Source: an uncultured Collinsella sp.
GTDB lineage: Bacteria; Actinomycetota; Coriobacteriia; Coriobacteriales; Coriobacteriaceae
Assembly (NCBI GenBank): GCA_934643145.1
Contig: CAKUBM010000009.1
Coordinates: 1-64,000, forward strand
Length of the DNA: 64,000 nt
Direction of reading: 5' to 3'
The position numbers were made by a program, and so were the translations under genes. The stretch's first letter is position 1, and every line of letters starts with the position of its first letter. Below the pieces are notes generated by a model. It saw only the letters and a list, made by a program, of their open reading frames with translations, was not told the origin of the DNA and did no database searches. Positions 7,760 through 15,096 of the stretch are shown here, piece by piece.

Positions 7760-9619
7760 TTACTGGGCGAATTGGCTGCGGTAGAGCTCGGCGTAGAAGC
7801 CGCCTGCCGCGAGCAGTTCGTCGTGCGTGCCGCGCTCGATAATCTCGCCGTCTCGCATGACCAGAATACAGTCGGCGTTACGGATCGTCGACAGGCGGTG
7901 CGCAACGACAAAGCTCGTACGACCGGCCATGAGCTCGTCAAATGCCGCCTGCACCTGCAGCTCGGTGCGGGTATCGATGCTCGAGGTCGCCTCGTCCAGC
8001 AGCAGAATCGCCGGGTCGGTGAGCATGACGCGCGCGATGCACAGCAGCTGCTTTTGGCCCTGGCTAAACGTGCCGCCGTCCTCGCCGATCACCGTATCGT
8101 AGCCGCCTGGCAGCTGCACGATAAACTTGTGCGCATGCGCGCGCTTGGCCGCCTCGATAACCTGTTCGCGTGTGGCATCGGGACAACCGTAGGCGATGTT
8201 TTCGGCCACGGTGCCCTCGAACAGCCAAGTGTCCTGCAGCACCATGCCAAAGGCGCGGCGCAGGCTCGCACGCGTGTAGTCACGCGAGGAGCGGCCATCG
8301 ACCGCGATGCGCCCAGCATCGATATCGTAAAAGCGCAGCAGCAGGTTGATGAGCGTTGTCTTTCCGCAGCCCGTGGGGCCAACGAGGGCAAAGCGCATGC
8401 CGGGTTTTGCCTCGATACAGATATCCTGCAGCAGCTTGCGGTCGGGCACATAGCTAAAGTCCACATGCTCAAAGGCGACCTCGCCCTTCGGAGCGGTGAG
8501 CTCAATGGCATCAACAGCGTCGGGCTCCTGCTCGCGTGCATCGAGCAGCGCGAACATGCGACGGGCCGAGGCATAGGCCGTCTGGATCTGCGTGATGACG
8601 TTGGTGACCTCGTTGAACGGCTTGGTGTACTGGTTGGCGTAGGACAGGAAAATCTGCACGCCGCCCACCGTGAGCGCCGCGGGCACGCCCGTAATCACGC
8701 CCACGCAGCCGATCACGGCGACCACAGCGTAGATGATGTTGTTGATAAAGCGCGTGCCGGGATTGGAGAGCGAACCCATAAACTGCGCGCGCTCGCCCGC
8801 CGTATAGAGCTCGGCGTTGAGGGCATCGAAGCGCTGCTGCGCATTTGGCCCGTAGGCAAACGCGTCAACAAGCTTTTGCTCGCCCACATACTCCTCGATA
8901 TGACCGCCGAGCTGGCCCTGAATGCGCTGCTGAGCGGTAAAGCTCTTGTTGGAGAGCTTGGCGATGGCGCCGGCCGCAAAGATGGAGAGCGGCGTGACAA
9001 GCACCACCACGAGCGTCATGGTCAGGTTGATGGACAGCATAAACGCAAGCGTGCCCACGATGGTGATGGCGCCGGTAAAGAGCTGCGTGAAGCCCTGCAG
9101 CAGGCCGTCGCCCACCTGGTCGACGTCGTTGACCACGCGGCTCATAAGATCGCCGTGGGCATGGCTGTCGATAAAGCTGAGCGGCATGCGGCTGAGCTTG
9201 TCGCTCGCCTCCACGCGCATGTCGCGCACCGTCTCGTAGGACAGGCGGTTGACGCAATAACCCTGCAGCCACTGGAAGGCCGCGGCACCCACCACGACCA
9301 GCGCGAGCTTGGTGACGAGCGGCAGCAGCGCGCCAAAGTCCACCTGTCCGGCGGCAACGATGAGGTCGATGCCCTCGCCGATGAGGATGGGCGTGTAGAG
9401 CTGCAAGATCACCGAGATGGCGGCGCTCACAAACGACGCCGCAAACGAAATGCGGTGCGGACGCACGTAGCCCATCAGGCGACGGGTCACCGCGCCCACG
9501 GGATAGCGCTCGGGGTCGCCGGGCTGGCGCGGGCCGTCGCCCAGGTCGTTGAGGTTATCGTTGCCGGACACATTGGCCGTCATTGTGGCAACCGAGCCGG
9601 AAGAAGTATACGGATTCAT
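7760..9619 (-). CDS. ABC exporter half-transporter, catalytic subunit of a heterodimer
   Basis: This is a 619-residue fused permease-ATPase. Residues 1-350 hold six membrane segments and the nucleotide-binding domain follows. Walker A is GPTGCGKTT near residue 413, the signature is the non-canonical SQGQ near 517, and Walker B with the catalytic glutamate is ILLLDEATSS near 537. The start codon directly abuts the stop of the partner gene (9619/9620), so translation is probably coupled. The partner has the complementary defects, DD in Walker B and a normal SGGQ signature. Together they form one competent and one degenerate ATP site, as in BmrCD or TM287/288-type exporters. The role is probably drug or peptide export; the substrate is unknown. 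Confidence 0.93.
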   Translation of the reverse strand: MNPYTSSGSVATMTANVSGNDNLNDLGDGPRQPGDPERYPVGAVTRRLMGYVRPHRISFAASFVSAAISVILQLYTPILIGEGIDLIVAAGQVDFGALLPLVTKLALVVVGAAAFQWLQGYCVNRLSYETVRDMRVEASDKLSRMPLSFIDSHAHGDLMSRVVNDVDQVGDGLLQGFTQLFTGAITIVGTLAFMLSINLTMTLVVVLVTPLSIFAAGAIAKLSNKSFTAQQRIQGQLGGHIEEYVGEQKLVDAFAYGPNAQQRFDALNAELYTAGERAQFMGSLSNPGTRFINNIIYAVVAVIGCVGVITGVPAALTVGGVQIFLSYANQYTKPFNEVTNVITQIQTAYASARRMFALLDAREQEPDAVDAIELTAPKGEVAFEHVDFSYVPDRKLLQDICIEAKPGMRFALVGPTGCGKTTLINLLLRFYDIDAGRIAVDGRSSRDYTRASLRRAFGMVLQDTWLFEGTVAENIAYGCPDATREQVIEAAKRAHAHKFIVQLPGGYDTVIGEDGGTFSQGQKQLLCIARVMLTDPAILLLDEATSSIDTRTELQVQAAFDELMAGRTSFVVAHRLSTIRNADCILVMRDGEIIERGTHDELLAAGGFYAELYRSQFAQ

Positions 9620-11473
9620 CTAGCAGCCCTCCTTTGCGCAGGTGGATGCAGAGGCAGTCGGAGCGAACACGGCCGCCGCGCTCCCCTGCTGGCCCTCGAG
9701 CTCCTCGCGGCGGAGCTGCGACTGGCAGATCTCGCGGTAGAGTTGGCAGTTTGCGTACAGCTCGTCGTGCGCACCCAGGCCCGCGACCGAGCCGTGGTCG
9801 AGCACGCAGATCATGTCGGCATCGCGCACGGTCGAGACGCGCTGGCTCACGATGACGGTCGTCAGCGGCAGCCCGCCCTCGGCGGCACCGCGCGCGCTGC
9901 GCTCGCGAATGGCGTGGCGAAGTGCTGCGTCGGTCTTAAAGTCGAGCGCCGAGGCGGAATCGTCCATAATCAGAATCTGCGGCGAGCCCACCAGGGCGCG
10001 CGCAATGGTCAGGCGCTGACGCTGGCCACCGCTGAAGTTCTTTCCGCCCGCCTCGACCGGGGCATCCAAGCCCTGCGGCTTGTTGCGCACGAACTCGCTG
10101 GCCTGCGCCATATCGAGCGCCGCCCAGAGCTCCTCATCGGTCGCGGACTCGTCGCGCCAGGTCAGGTTGCCGCGAATCGTACCGCTCACGAGCGATGCGC
10201 GCTGCGGGACGGTCGCGACCACGTGGCGCAGTTGGTCGAGCGGCCAAGAGCGCACGTCGGTACCCATCACATCCACGCTGCCGATGCCCGCATCGTACAG
10301 GCGCGGGATGAGCGAAACGAGCGTGGACTTGCCGCTGCCCGTGCCGCCGATAATGCCGAGCGTTTTGCCCAGCGGCAGCTCCAGAGTCACGTCATCAACG
10401 GCGTTGGCCGCGCCCGCGCCAAAGGAGAAGCTCGCGTGGCTCAAGCTCAGCGCGGGGACCGGAGCGGCGTTGCCCATCGCGCTCGGCTTGGGCAGGGCGA
10501 CCGGCTCGTTGCCGTCGTCGGTGATACTCGGCGCGCAGTTGAGCACCTCGTTGATACGCGACGCGCTGGCGCTCGCCTTGGTAAAGACCACGACCAGGTT
10601 GGCGACGTAGACGATAGAGGTGAGGGTCTGCGTCATGTAGTTGACAAACGCCATGACCTGGCCCTGCGTGAGCTCGCCCACGTTGACCTGGATGCCGCCC
10701 ACCCACAGGATGGCGCACACGCCCAGGTTCATCACAAGAAACGTGACGGGGTTGAGAATCGATGAGAGCTTGCCGACCGCGATGGCGACATGCGCCTGGT
10801 CATCGGCGGCCTGGGCAAAACGCTCACGCTCGTGGTCTTCGCGCACAAACGCACGGACCACGCGAGCGCCTGAAAGCCCCTCGCGACAGATAAGCGCGAT
10901 GCGGTCGAGCTTCGCCTGCAGCTGCTTGTAGTACGGGATGCAGTGCGCCATGACAAACCAAAACACCAGGCCGATGGCGGGCGTGCAGATTAAAAAGATG
11001 ATGCCGAGCTTAAGGTCGATGGCGAGAGCCGCGACCATGGAGCCCACCGCCAGGAAGGGCCAGCGGATGAGCATGCGCACGCCCAACGCCACGGCCAGCT
11101 GCACCTGGTTGACGTCGTTGGTGATGCGCGTGATGAGCGACGGCGTGCCAAAGCGATCAAGCTCGGCGTAGCTCAGCTTGTTGATGTGCTCGTAGAGTGC
11201 GCCGCGAATATCGGTGCCCATACCCTGCGAGGTCAGCGCCGCCATCTTTTGGCAGACAAGCGTAAACGAGATGCCGATCACAGCCATGGCGCCAAGCAGC
11301 ATACCGTAGTGGACGACGGCATTCACGTCGTGCGCGCCAATGCCCTTGTCGATCATCTGGGCAATCACCAGCGGCGTCAGCAGGTCGAACACCACTTCGA
11401 TCAACTTGCACGCAGGACCAATCACCATATACCGGCGAAACTTACCGCCAAAACGCCTGAGCAACTCAATCAT
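9620..11473 (-). CDS. ABC exporter half-transporter, degenerate-site subunit
   Basis: This is a 617-residue permease-ATPase. The membrane domain contains six segments. The ATPase domain has Walker A GGTGSGKST near residue 374, signature FSGGQRQ near 478, and Walker B ILIMDDSASALD near 497, where aspartate replaces the catalytic glutamate. That makes its own site degenerate, the known pattern for one half of heterodimeric exporters. I chose ATG 11473 (MIELLRRFGGK), preceded by GGGAG. An upstream TTG would add 11 residues without better support. This is the first gene of a two-gene operon. No regulator is adjacent on this strand; the surface-protein gene at 11650 is divergent. Confidence 0.92.
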   Translation of the reverse strand: MIELLRRFGGKFRRYMVIGPACKLIEVVFDLLTPLVIAQMIDKGIGAHDVNAVVHYGMLLGAMAVIGISFTLVCQKMAALTSQGMGTDIRGALYEHINKLSYAELDRFGTPSLITRITNDVNQVQLAVALGVRMLIRWPFLAVGSMVAALAIDLKLGIIFLICTPAIGLVFWFVMAHCIPYYKQLQAKLDRIALICREGLSGARVVRAFVREDHERERFAQAADDQAHVAIAVGKLSSILNPVTFLVMNLGVCAILWVGGIQVNVGELTQGQVMAFVNYMTQTLTSIVYVANLVVVFTKASASASRINEVLNCAPSITDDGNEPVALPKPSAMGNAAPVPALSLSHASFSFGAGAANAVDDVTLELPLGKTLGIIGGTGSGKSTLVSLIPRLYDAGIGSVDVMGTDVRSWPLDQLRHVVATVPQRASLVSGTIRGNLTWRDESATDEELWAALDMAQASEFVRNKPQGLDAPVEAGGKNFSGGQRQRLTIARALVGSPQILIMDDSASALDFKTDAALRHAIRERSARGAAEGGLPLTTVIVSQRVSTVRDADMICVLDHGSVAGLGAHDELYANCQLYREICQSQLRREELEGQQGSAAAVFAPTASASTCAKEGC

Positions 11474-11649
11474 AAAAAGGCGCTCCCTATCATCATTCAC
11501 ACTCAATTCGAACCATGATAGTACTGTCGCCCTAGAGCATGCGTAAACAACAAGTCATTTCTGGCGAGATTCAAGAGCAGGTTAATCGCCTGATATACTT
11601 ACTTTAGTGCTACCAAGTGAGTCGCCAACCCTTGAAATGAGGTGCCGAG

Positions 11650-12654
11650 ATGAACGACATTCTCGCAAGAAGAGCAAGACGAGCAACTATGGGCATCGCC
11701 CTCTCCGTGGCGCTTGTCGCAGGAATCGCCCCCGCAACGGCGATCGCGGCAGAAGCCAGCTCCCCCATCGATGCAGTTGCCCTGCAGTCGGAAGATGCGG
11801 CCGCCGCAAAAGAAAAAGCGTATGCAGCCATGCAGGAAGCGCTCAAAAACCTCGAAGCCGCAAAAGCCGCCGCAAGTTCCGAGAAACTTGCGGAAATCGA
11901 TGCTGACATTGCCTGGTTTCAAGAGCTCTACGAGAAGATGTTGGCGTATGCCGCCAACTATAGGAAACCCCTTCCCGACATGCAAGCGAACGTCGATGCA
12001 GCCCAAGCCAAATACGACGAGGCCAGCAACCGGGTAAGCAATCTTGAGGCAGAATTAGCTAAGGTGCTCGACAGCGGGGCACCTAGCAAAGCTGATAAGG
12101 AAACTATTAAGCAGCTGCGTTCGAAGATCATGGCGGCAAAATTGCAAAAAGAATCTTGTGAAACGGAGCTTGACGGCTACCGTCGCAGCCTCGAAAGTCA
12201 GGAAAGACATGTTCAGTATTTCGAAAGTGCGGCGGGGAAAGCTAAAGCCAATATCGATGAAAGCAAAGCCAAGCAAGATGCGCTCCTCGGCGATTTAGAA
12301 AAGGCGCAAGCGGCCTATGACGACGCCTGCAAGGCATATGAAGAGGCAAAAGCCGCAGCAGACAAGGCCACCTCGCCCGAGATAACGCAACCGACCGAGA
12401 CAACGCCCCCCTCCAGCTCAACGCAGCCGGCCGAGACGGCACAGCCCGCCAGCTCACCCGCGACCGGCAAAGACGCTCAGCAGAGCTCCACCAAGCAAAC
12501 GAACTCGAGCAACGGCAAGCAAGCAAATACGACCGCCGGCAAGCTCGCAAACACAGGCGACCCAGCGCCAAGCGCAATCGCGCTAGCAGGAATCGCCGCC
12601 GCGGGACTCGGAATAACCGCCACAGCCACCCGCCGCATCAAGAACTCAAAGTAA
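11650..12654 (+). CDS. Secreted coiled-coil surface protein with LANTG sorting signal
   Basis: This is a 334-residue protein. It has a signal peptide (RRARRATMGIALSVALVAG ... AIAAEA). Residues about 45-245 are a long alanine/glutamate/lysine coiled coil (AAAAKEKAYAAMQEALKNLE and similar heptads). A Pro/Thr/Ser linker follows (TQPTETTPPSSSTQPAETAQ). The end is LANTGD, a hydrophobic helix and a basic tail RRIKNSK, a sortase substrate with an LPxTG-like motif. It is likely wall-anchored, forming a rod or acting as an adhesin. GAGGT lies upstream of the ATG, and TATACT at 11594-11599 may be its -10. A strong terminator follows. It could also resemble an M-like protein; no binding domain is evident. 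Confidence 0.9.
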   Translation: MNDILARRARRATMGIALSVALVAGIAPATAIAAEASSPIDAVALQSEDAAAAKEKAYAAMQEALKNLEAAKAAASSEKLAEIDADIAWFQELYEKMLAYAANYRKPLPDMQANVDAAQAKYDEASNRVSNLEAELAKVLDSGAPSKADKETIKQLRSKIMAAKLQKESCETELDGYRRSLESQERHVQYFESAAGKAKANIDESKAKQDALLGDLEKAQAAYDDACKAYEEAKAAADKATSPEITQPTETTPPSSSTQPAETAQPASSPATGKDAQQSSTKQTNSSNGKQANTTAGKLANTGDPAPSAIALAGIAAAGLGITATATRRIKNSK

Positions 12655-12699
12655 CTGCCGGCGGGCATCACCTTCGTCAATCCACAAACCCAGAGGCAA

Positions 12700-12744
12700 A
12701 AGAGGCCCGTTTCCCCAACCAAAACCAGGGAAACGGGCCTCTTT
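12700..12744 (+). terminator. Terminator of the LANTG surface protein
   Basis: AGAGGCCCGTTTCCC pairs with GGGAAACGGGCCTCT, an 11-base loop separates the arms, and TTT follows. Confidence 0.85.
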
Positions 12745-12842
12745 AACTGCAAAATCCAAGCAACAGCAACGTCTCTTGAACTACGTAGCCATCAATGCCC
12801 AGGCAACGCCAGCAAGCAGCACAAAACACGGGATTCAATTCT
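12732..12842. repeat. Left copy of a diverged ~110-bp direct repeat
   Basis: This segment aligns by eye with 14490-14600. Both run AAACGG(A/G)CCTCTTTA, then CTC(T/A)TGAAC(T/C)ACGT, then CAACGCCA(G/A)C and CACGGGAT(T)CAA. On the minus strand both can encode the end of a hydrophobic helix (IPCFVLLAGVAW here, IPCFLLLVGVI in the right copy), so both may be relics of one gene end. The two copies bracket the IstB/XRE/DUF4143 wreckage. Confidence 0.55.
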
Positions 12843-13022
12843 GCAGCTTGCGCCGTTGAACTCCACGAGCCTGCCCGTGTAGATGAGCCTGTCCACGACA
12901 GCCGCTGCCATCTTGTCGTCGCCGAACACGGTCACCCACTTGCTGAACTCTATGTTGGCCGTGACGATCATGCTCCGCCTGCCCTCCGGCACCGACATCA
13001 CCTGGAACAGCAGCCTCGCGCC
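12834..13022 (-). pseudogene. IstB-like ATPase relic (IS21 helper)
   Basis: The minus-strand frame reads RLLFQVMSVPEGRRSMIVTA, then NIEFSKWVTVFGDDKMAAAV and VDRLIYTGRLVEFNGASCR. This is the conserved C-terminal part of IstB proteins from IS21-family elements. The Walker A/B half and the IstA transposase are absent, so it is a dead remnant. Confidence 0.8.
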
Positions 13023-13215
13023 GCGATCAGGCCGTATTCACGACCCAAATCGACATGCGTGACAACACCATCGTGCTCGGCGGCGTCGAGGTGGACGAAC
13101 CCGAGGGCATCCCGTTCATCAGCCGGCTCGCCATTCTTGGCGAGATCGACACCTCCGACGTCGCCGACCCCGCCGCGCCCTAGGCGCAACGAGCCCGGGC
13201 ACTCCGTCCGCTAAT

Positions 13216-13347
13216 TTGATTGAGATGGATCGCTCCTACTACGCGAGCATTGAGGTCGGGCGGCGCAATGTCAGCCTTTCAAATCTCAAGAAGATTGCCG
13301 ACGGCTTTCACATCACCATTTCGGAGCTCATGCGCGGTGTCGAGTAG
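13216..13347 (+). pseudogene. XRE/Cro-type HTH regulator relic
   Basis: The frame reads MDRSYYASIEVGRRNVSLSN then LKKIADGFHITISELMRGVE and a stop. This is the second half of a Cro/C1 helix-turn-helix domain (recognition helix, the ...RRNVSL turn, and the ISEL end). The first helices are missing. Upstream, 13022-13183 holds another unrecognised fragment ending LGEIDTSDVADPAAP. Both fit a decayed mobile insertion. Confidence 0.7.
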
Positions 13348-13403
13348 ATGATTCTCATCTGACTTGACTCATTCATGTTTAATCTGTTTCGTTAACTGAA
13401 ATG

Positions 13404-13444
13404 CGTAAATCTGGTTAAATGAAAACCGTAAATTTGGTTAAATG
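13404..13444. repeat. Tandem 18-bp direct repeats upstream of the broken DUF4143 gene
   Basis: CGTAAATCTGGTTAAATG (13404-13421) and CGTAAATTTGGTTAAATG (13427-13444) are 23 bp apart, one mismatch in 18. They lie directly before the DUF4143 remnant, in the same position and with nearly the same spacing as the twin palindromes before the intact gene at 7095. Confidence 0.7.
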
Positions 13445-13456
13445 CGCTGGTAATCA

Positions 13457-14363
13457 ATGGTGAAAACTATGCCAAAAAAATTGCGCATGGACACCATGAC
13501 GCTTTTCGAACTTGGGAAATCTAGCGGTGCGGTTAAGCTGTCGGGCATCATTTCTGGCGAAAAGTTCAGTGGCGCCTTCGGATCGATGGGTTCTGCCGAG
13601 ATCGCCGAGCGCATCGTTTGCGGTGGATGGCCGGCGTCGATTGGGCGTGACGCGCGAATTGCGTCCGCGACGGCAAAACGATATATCGAGATAGTCGCTG
13701 AGGAAGACATCCCCCCGCGTCGATGGCTCTCGACGAGATCCTGAGAAAGTGAAAGCCGTCATCGCGTCGTTGGCGCGCAACGAATCCACTCTTGCGACGC
13801 TCAAGACGCTTGTGGCCGCTTTGGGTGGCGACGTATCGAGACAAACAGCGGCATCATACATATCCCTTCTTAGCAGATTGAGTTTCGTCTGCGATATCCC
13901 CGCATGGAATCCCGCGATGAGATCTCCGGTGCATCTGAGGGAGGCGCGTAAGCATCATCTTGCCGACCCGTCGCTTGCAGCGGCTGCGCTCGGGGCGACT
14001 GTGGAGACGTTGCTGTCAGACTTCAAGACACTTGGGCTGCTTTTCGAATCGTTGGCGCTCCATGATCTATGGGTCTATGCGAGGGCAAACGGAATGGGCC
14101 TCTATCACTATCACGATTCCCGCGATCTTGAGGTCGACGCTGTCATAGCGGCTCCAGGTGGGGCGTGGATTCCCGTTGAGGTCAAACTCAGTTCCGCGCA
14201 AATCGAAGAGGCATCTGACAATCTTGTTGCCGTCGAAGAGCGGATGGTTGCTGCCGGAAACACCCCGCCGGTTTCTAAAGTAGCGATTATTGGATTTGGT
14301 TCACAAGCCTATGTTACCGACCGCGGCGTCCAAGTTGTTCCATTGGACGTTCTCGCGCCGTAA
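13457..14363 (+). pseudogene. Truncated, frameshifted DUF4143 ATPase
   Basis: Two overlapping frames together give one DUF4143 protein lacking its N-terminal ATP-binding half. The first frame (13457-13744) reads KKLRMDTMTLFELGKSSGAV through RYIEIVAEEDI and then goes out of frame. The second (to 14363) resumes with RVDGSRRDPEKVKAVIASLA. The break coincides with a run of six C at 13711-13716; five C would restore one frame. The C-terminus has the family's EVDAVIAAPGGAWIPVEVKL nuclease-like segment. Lack of a Walker A motif means it is dead even without the frameshift. A sequencing error in the C run could account for the frameshift but not for the truncation. Confidence 0.8.
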
Positions 14364-14489
14364 CGCTGCGGGCGAAGTGAAATCGACGCATCTTTTAGAT
14401 TTCTTCAATTTGTGCGTAAACCAACAATGCCGTAATTACGCTATGTCGTTAGTGCGAACATCGCATCTTCAGTAGTCGAAGCTCGTTCG

Positions 14490-14600
14490 CAAACGGACCT
14501 CTTTACTTGCAAAAAAGGAGACAGCACCGCCGTCTCATGAACCACGTGGCCACCGCGCTTCAAATAACGCCAACGAGCAGCAAGAAGCACGGGATCAAAT
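14490..14600. repeat. Right copy of the diverged ~110-bp direct repeat
   Basis: See the left copy at 12732-12842. The stretch 14364-14760 otherwise holds no supportable gene. A 75-codon minus-strand frame (14560-14787) has no ribosome site and ends in the hydrophobic IPCFLLLVGVI shared with the left copy. Confidence 0.5.
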
Positions 14601-14759
14601 TATCAGATAAATGTGACCCTTCAGGTGGTTTTGGTCGGCAACCTGCGAGAGCCGGCAGGGCGTTTGGTAGTCGAGCGATCCCGCAGGCGAAGCCGAGGAC
14701 CAGCGAGACACTCATCGCGCCCGGAGAATGGCTCATCGATGTTTTGGCAACGCCAGCGA

Positions 14760-14859
14760 GCGCCATCCAGGGCGAACAAGTTGGCATGAAAAAGGCAGGG
14801 CATTGACCTTCTGGTCATGCCCTGCCTTTTGAATGACAAATTGTCGCCCTGGATGGCGC
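14760..14859. repeat. Nested long inverted repeat downstream of ffs
   Basis: The outer arms GCGCCATCCAGGGCGA (14760-14775) and its complement (14844-14859) match perfectly over 16 bp. An inner stem AAAAGGCAGGGCAT / ATGCCCTGCCTTTT spans 14790-14830, with TGACC/GGTCA at its tip. The inner stem looks like a bidirectional terminator. The element lies 44 nt past the 3' end of the minus-strand SRP RNA. Confidence 0.8.
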
Positions 14860-14903
14860 GCAGCGTCGAGCATTGCGCGGTTTGGTAAAACCGCGCAAGA
14901 ATA

Positions 14904-15008
14904 GCGCACTCGATGGATTCGGATGCCCGGCAGAGGCTCCTTATGGCTGCTTCCTTCCGGACCTGACCAGATTCGGAACATGTCGTCATCCGAACCCATC
15001 GAACGCGC
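14904..15008 (-). ncRNA. ffs: Signal recognition particle RNA (4.5S-like, small bacterial type)
   Basis: The minus strand contains the invariant SRP domain IV loop, GGTCAGGTCCGGAAGGAAGC followed by AGCC. It is closed by a long stem in which GCGC-TTCGATGGGTTCGGATG at the 5' side pairs with CATCCGAATCCATCGAGTGCGC at the 3' side. This gives a 105-nt small-type SRP RNA, which binds Ffh to target membrane and secreted proteins. The ends are set from the terminal GCGC pairing and may be off by a few bases. A good promoter precedes it, and a GCGCGGTTT/AAACCGCGC hairpin follows at 14875-14896. Confidence 0.95.
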
Positions 15009-15022
15009 TAGGCGCTCGGTAT

Positions 15023-15051
15023 ATCTTACCCGCTCCCGCCCACCAGGGCAA
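15023..15051 (-). promoter_or_regulatory. Sigma70-type promoter of ffs
   Basis: Reading the minus strand, -35 TTGCCC (15051-15046) is separated by 17 bp from -10 TAAGAT (15028-15023). The predicted start falls within a few bases of the SRP RNA 5' end. Confidence 0.65.
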
Positions 15052-15096
15052 GTGGGGCGAACCCATCGGATGGATTCGCCTCACTCGTGCACATCG

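Noticed and set aside
7625..10765. 1,046-codon plus-strand open frame opposite the ABC genes
   Set aside because: The opposite strand encodes two ABC transporters with all motifs. The plus translation is compositionally extreme (Arg/His/Ala) with no domain.
12834..13022. Intact IS21 element
   Set aside because: Only the C-terminal part of IstB is readable; no IstA and no terminal repeats were found.
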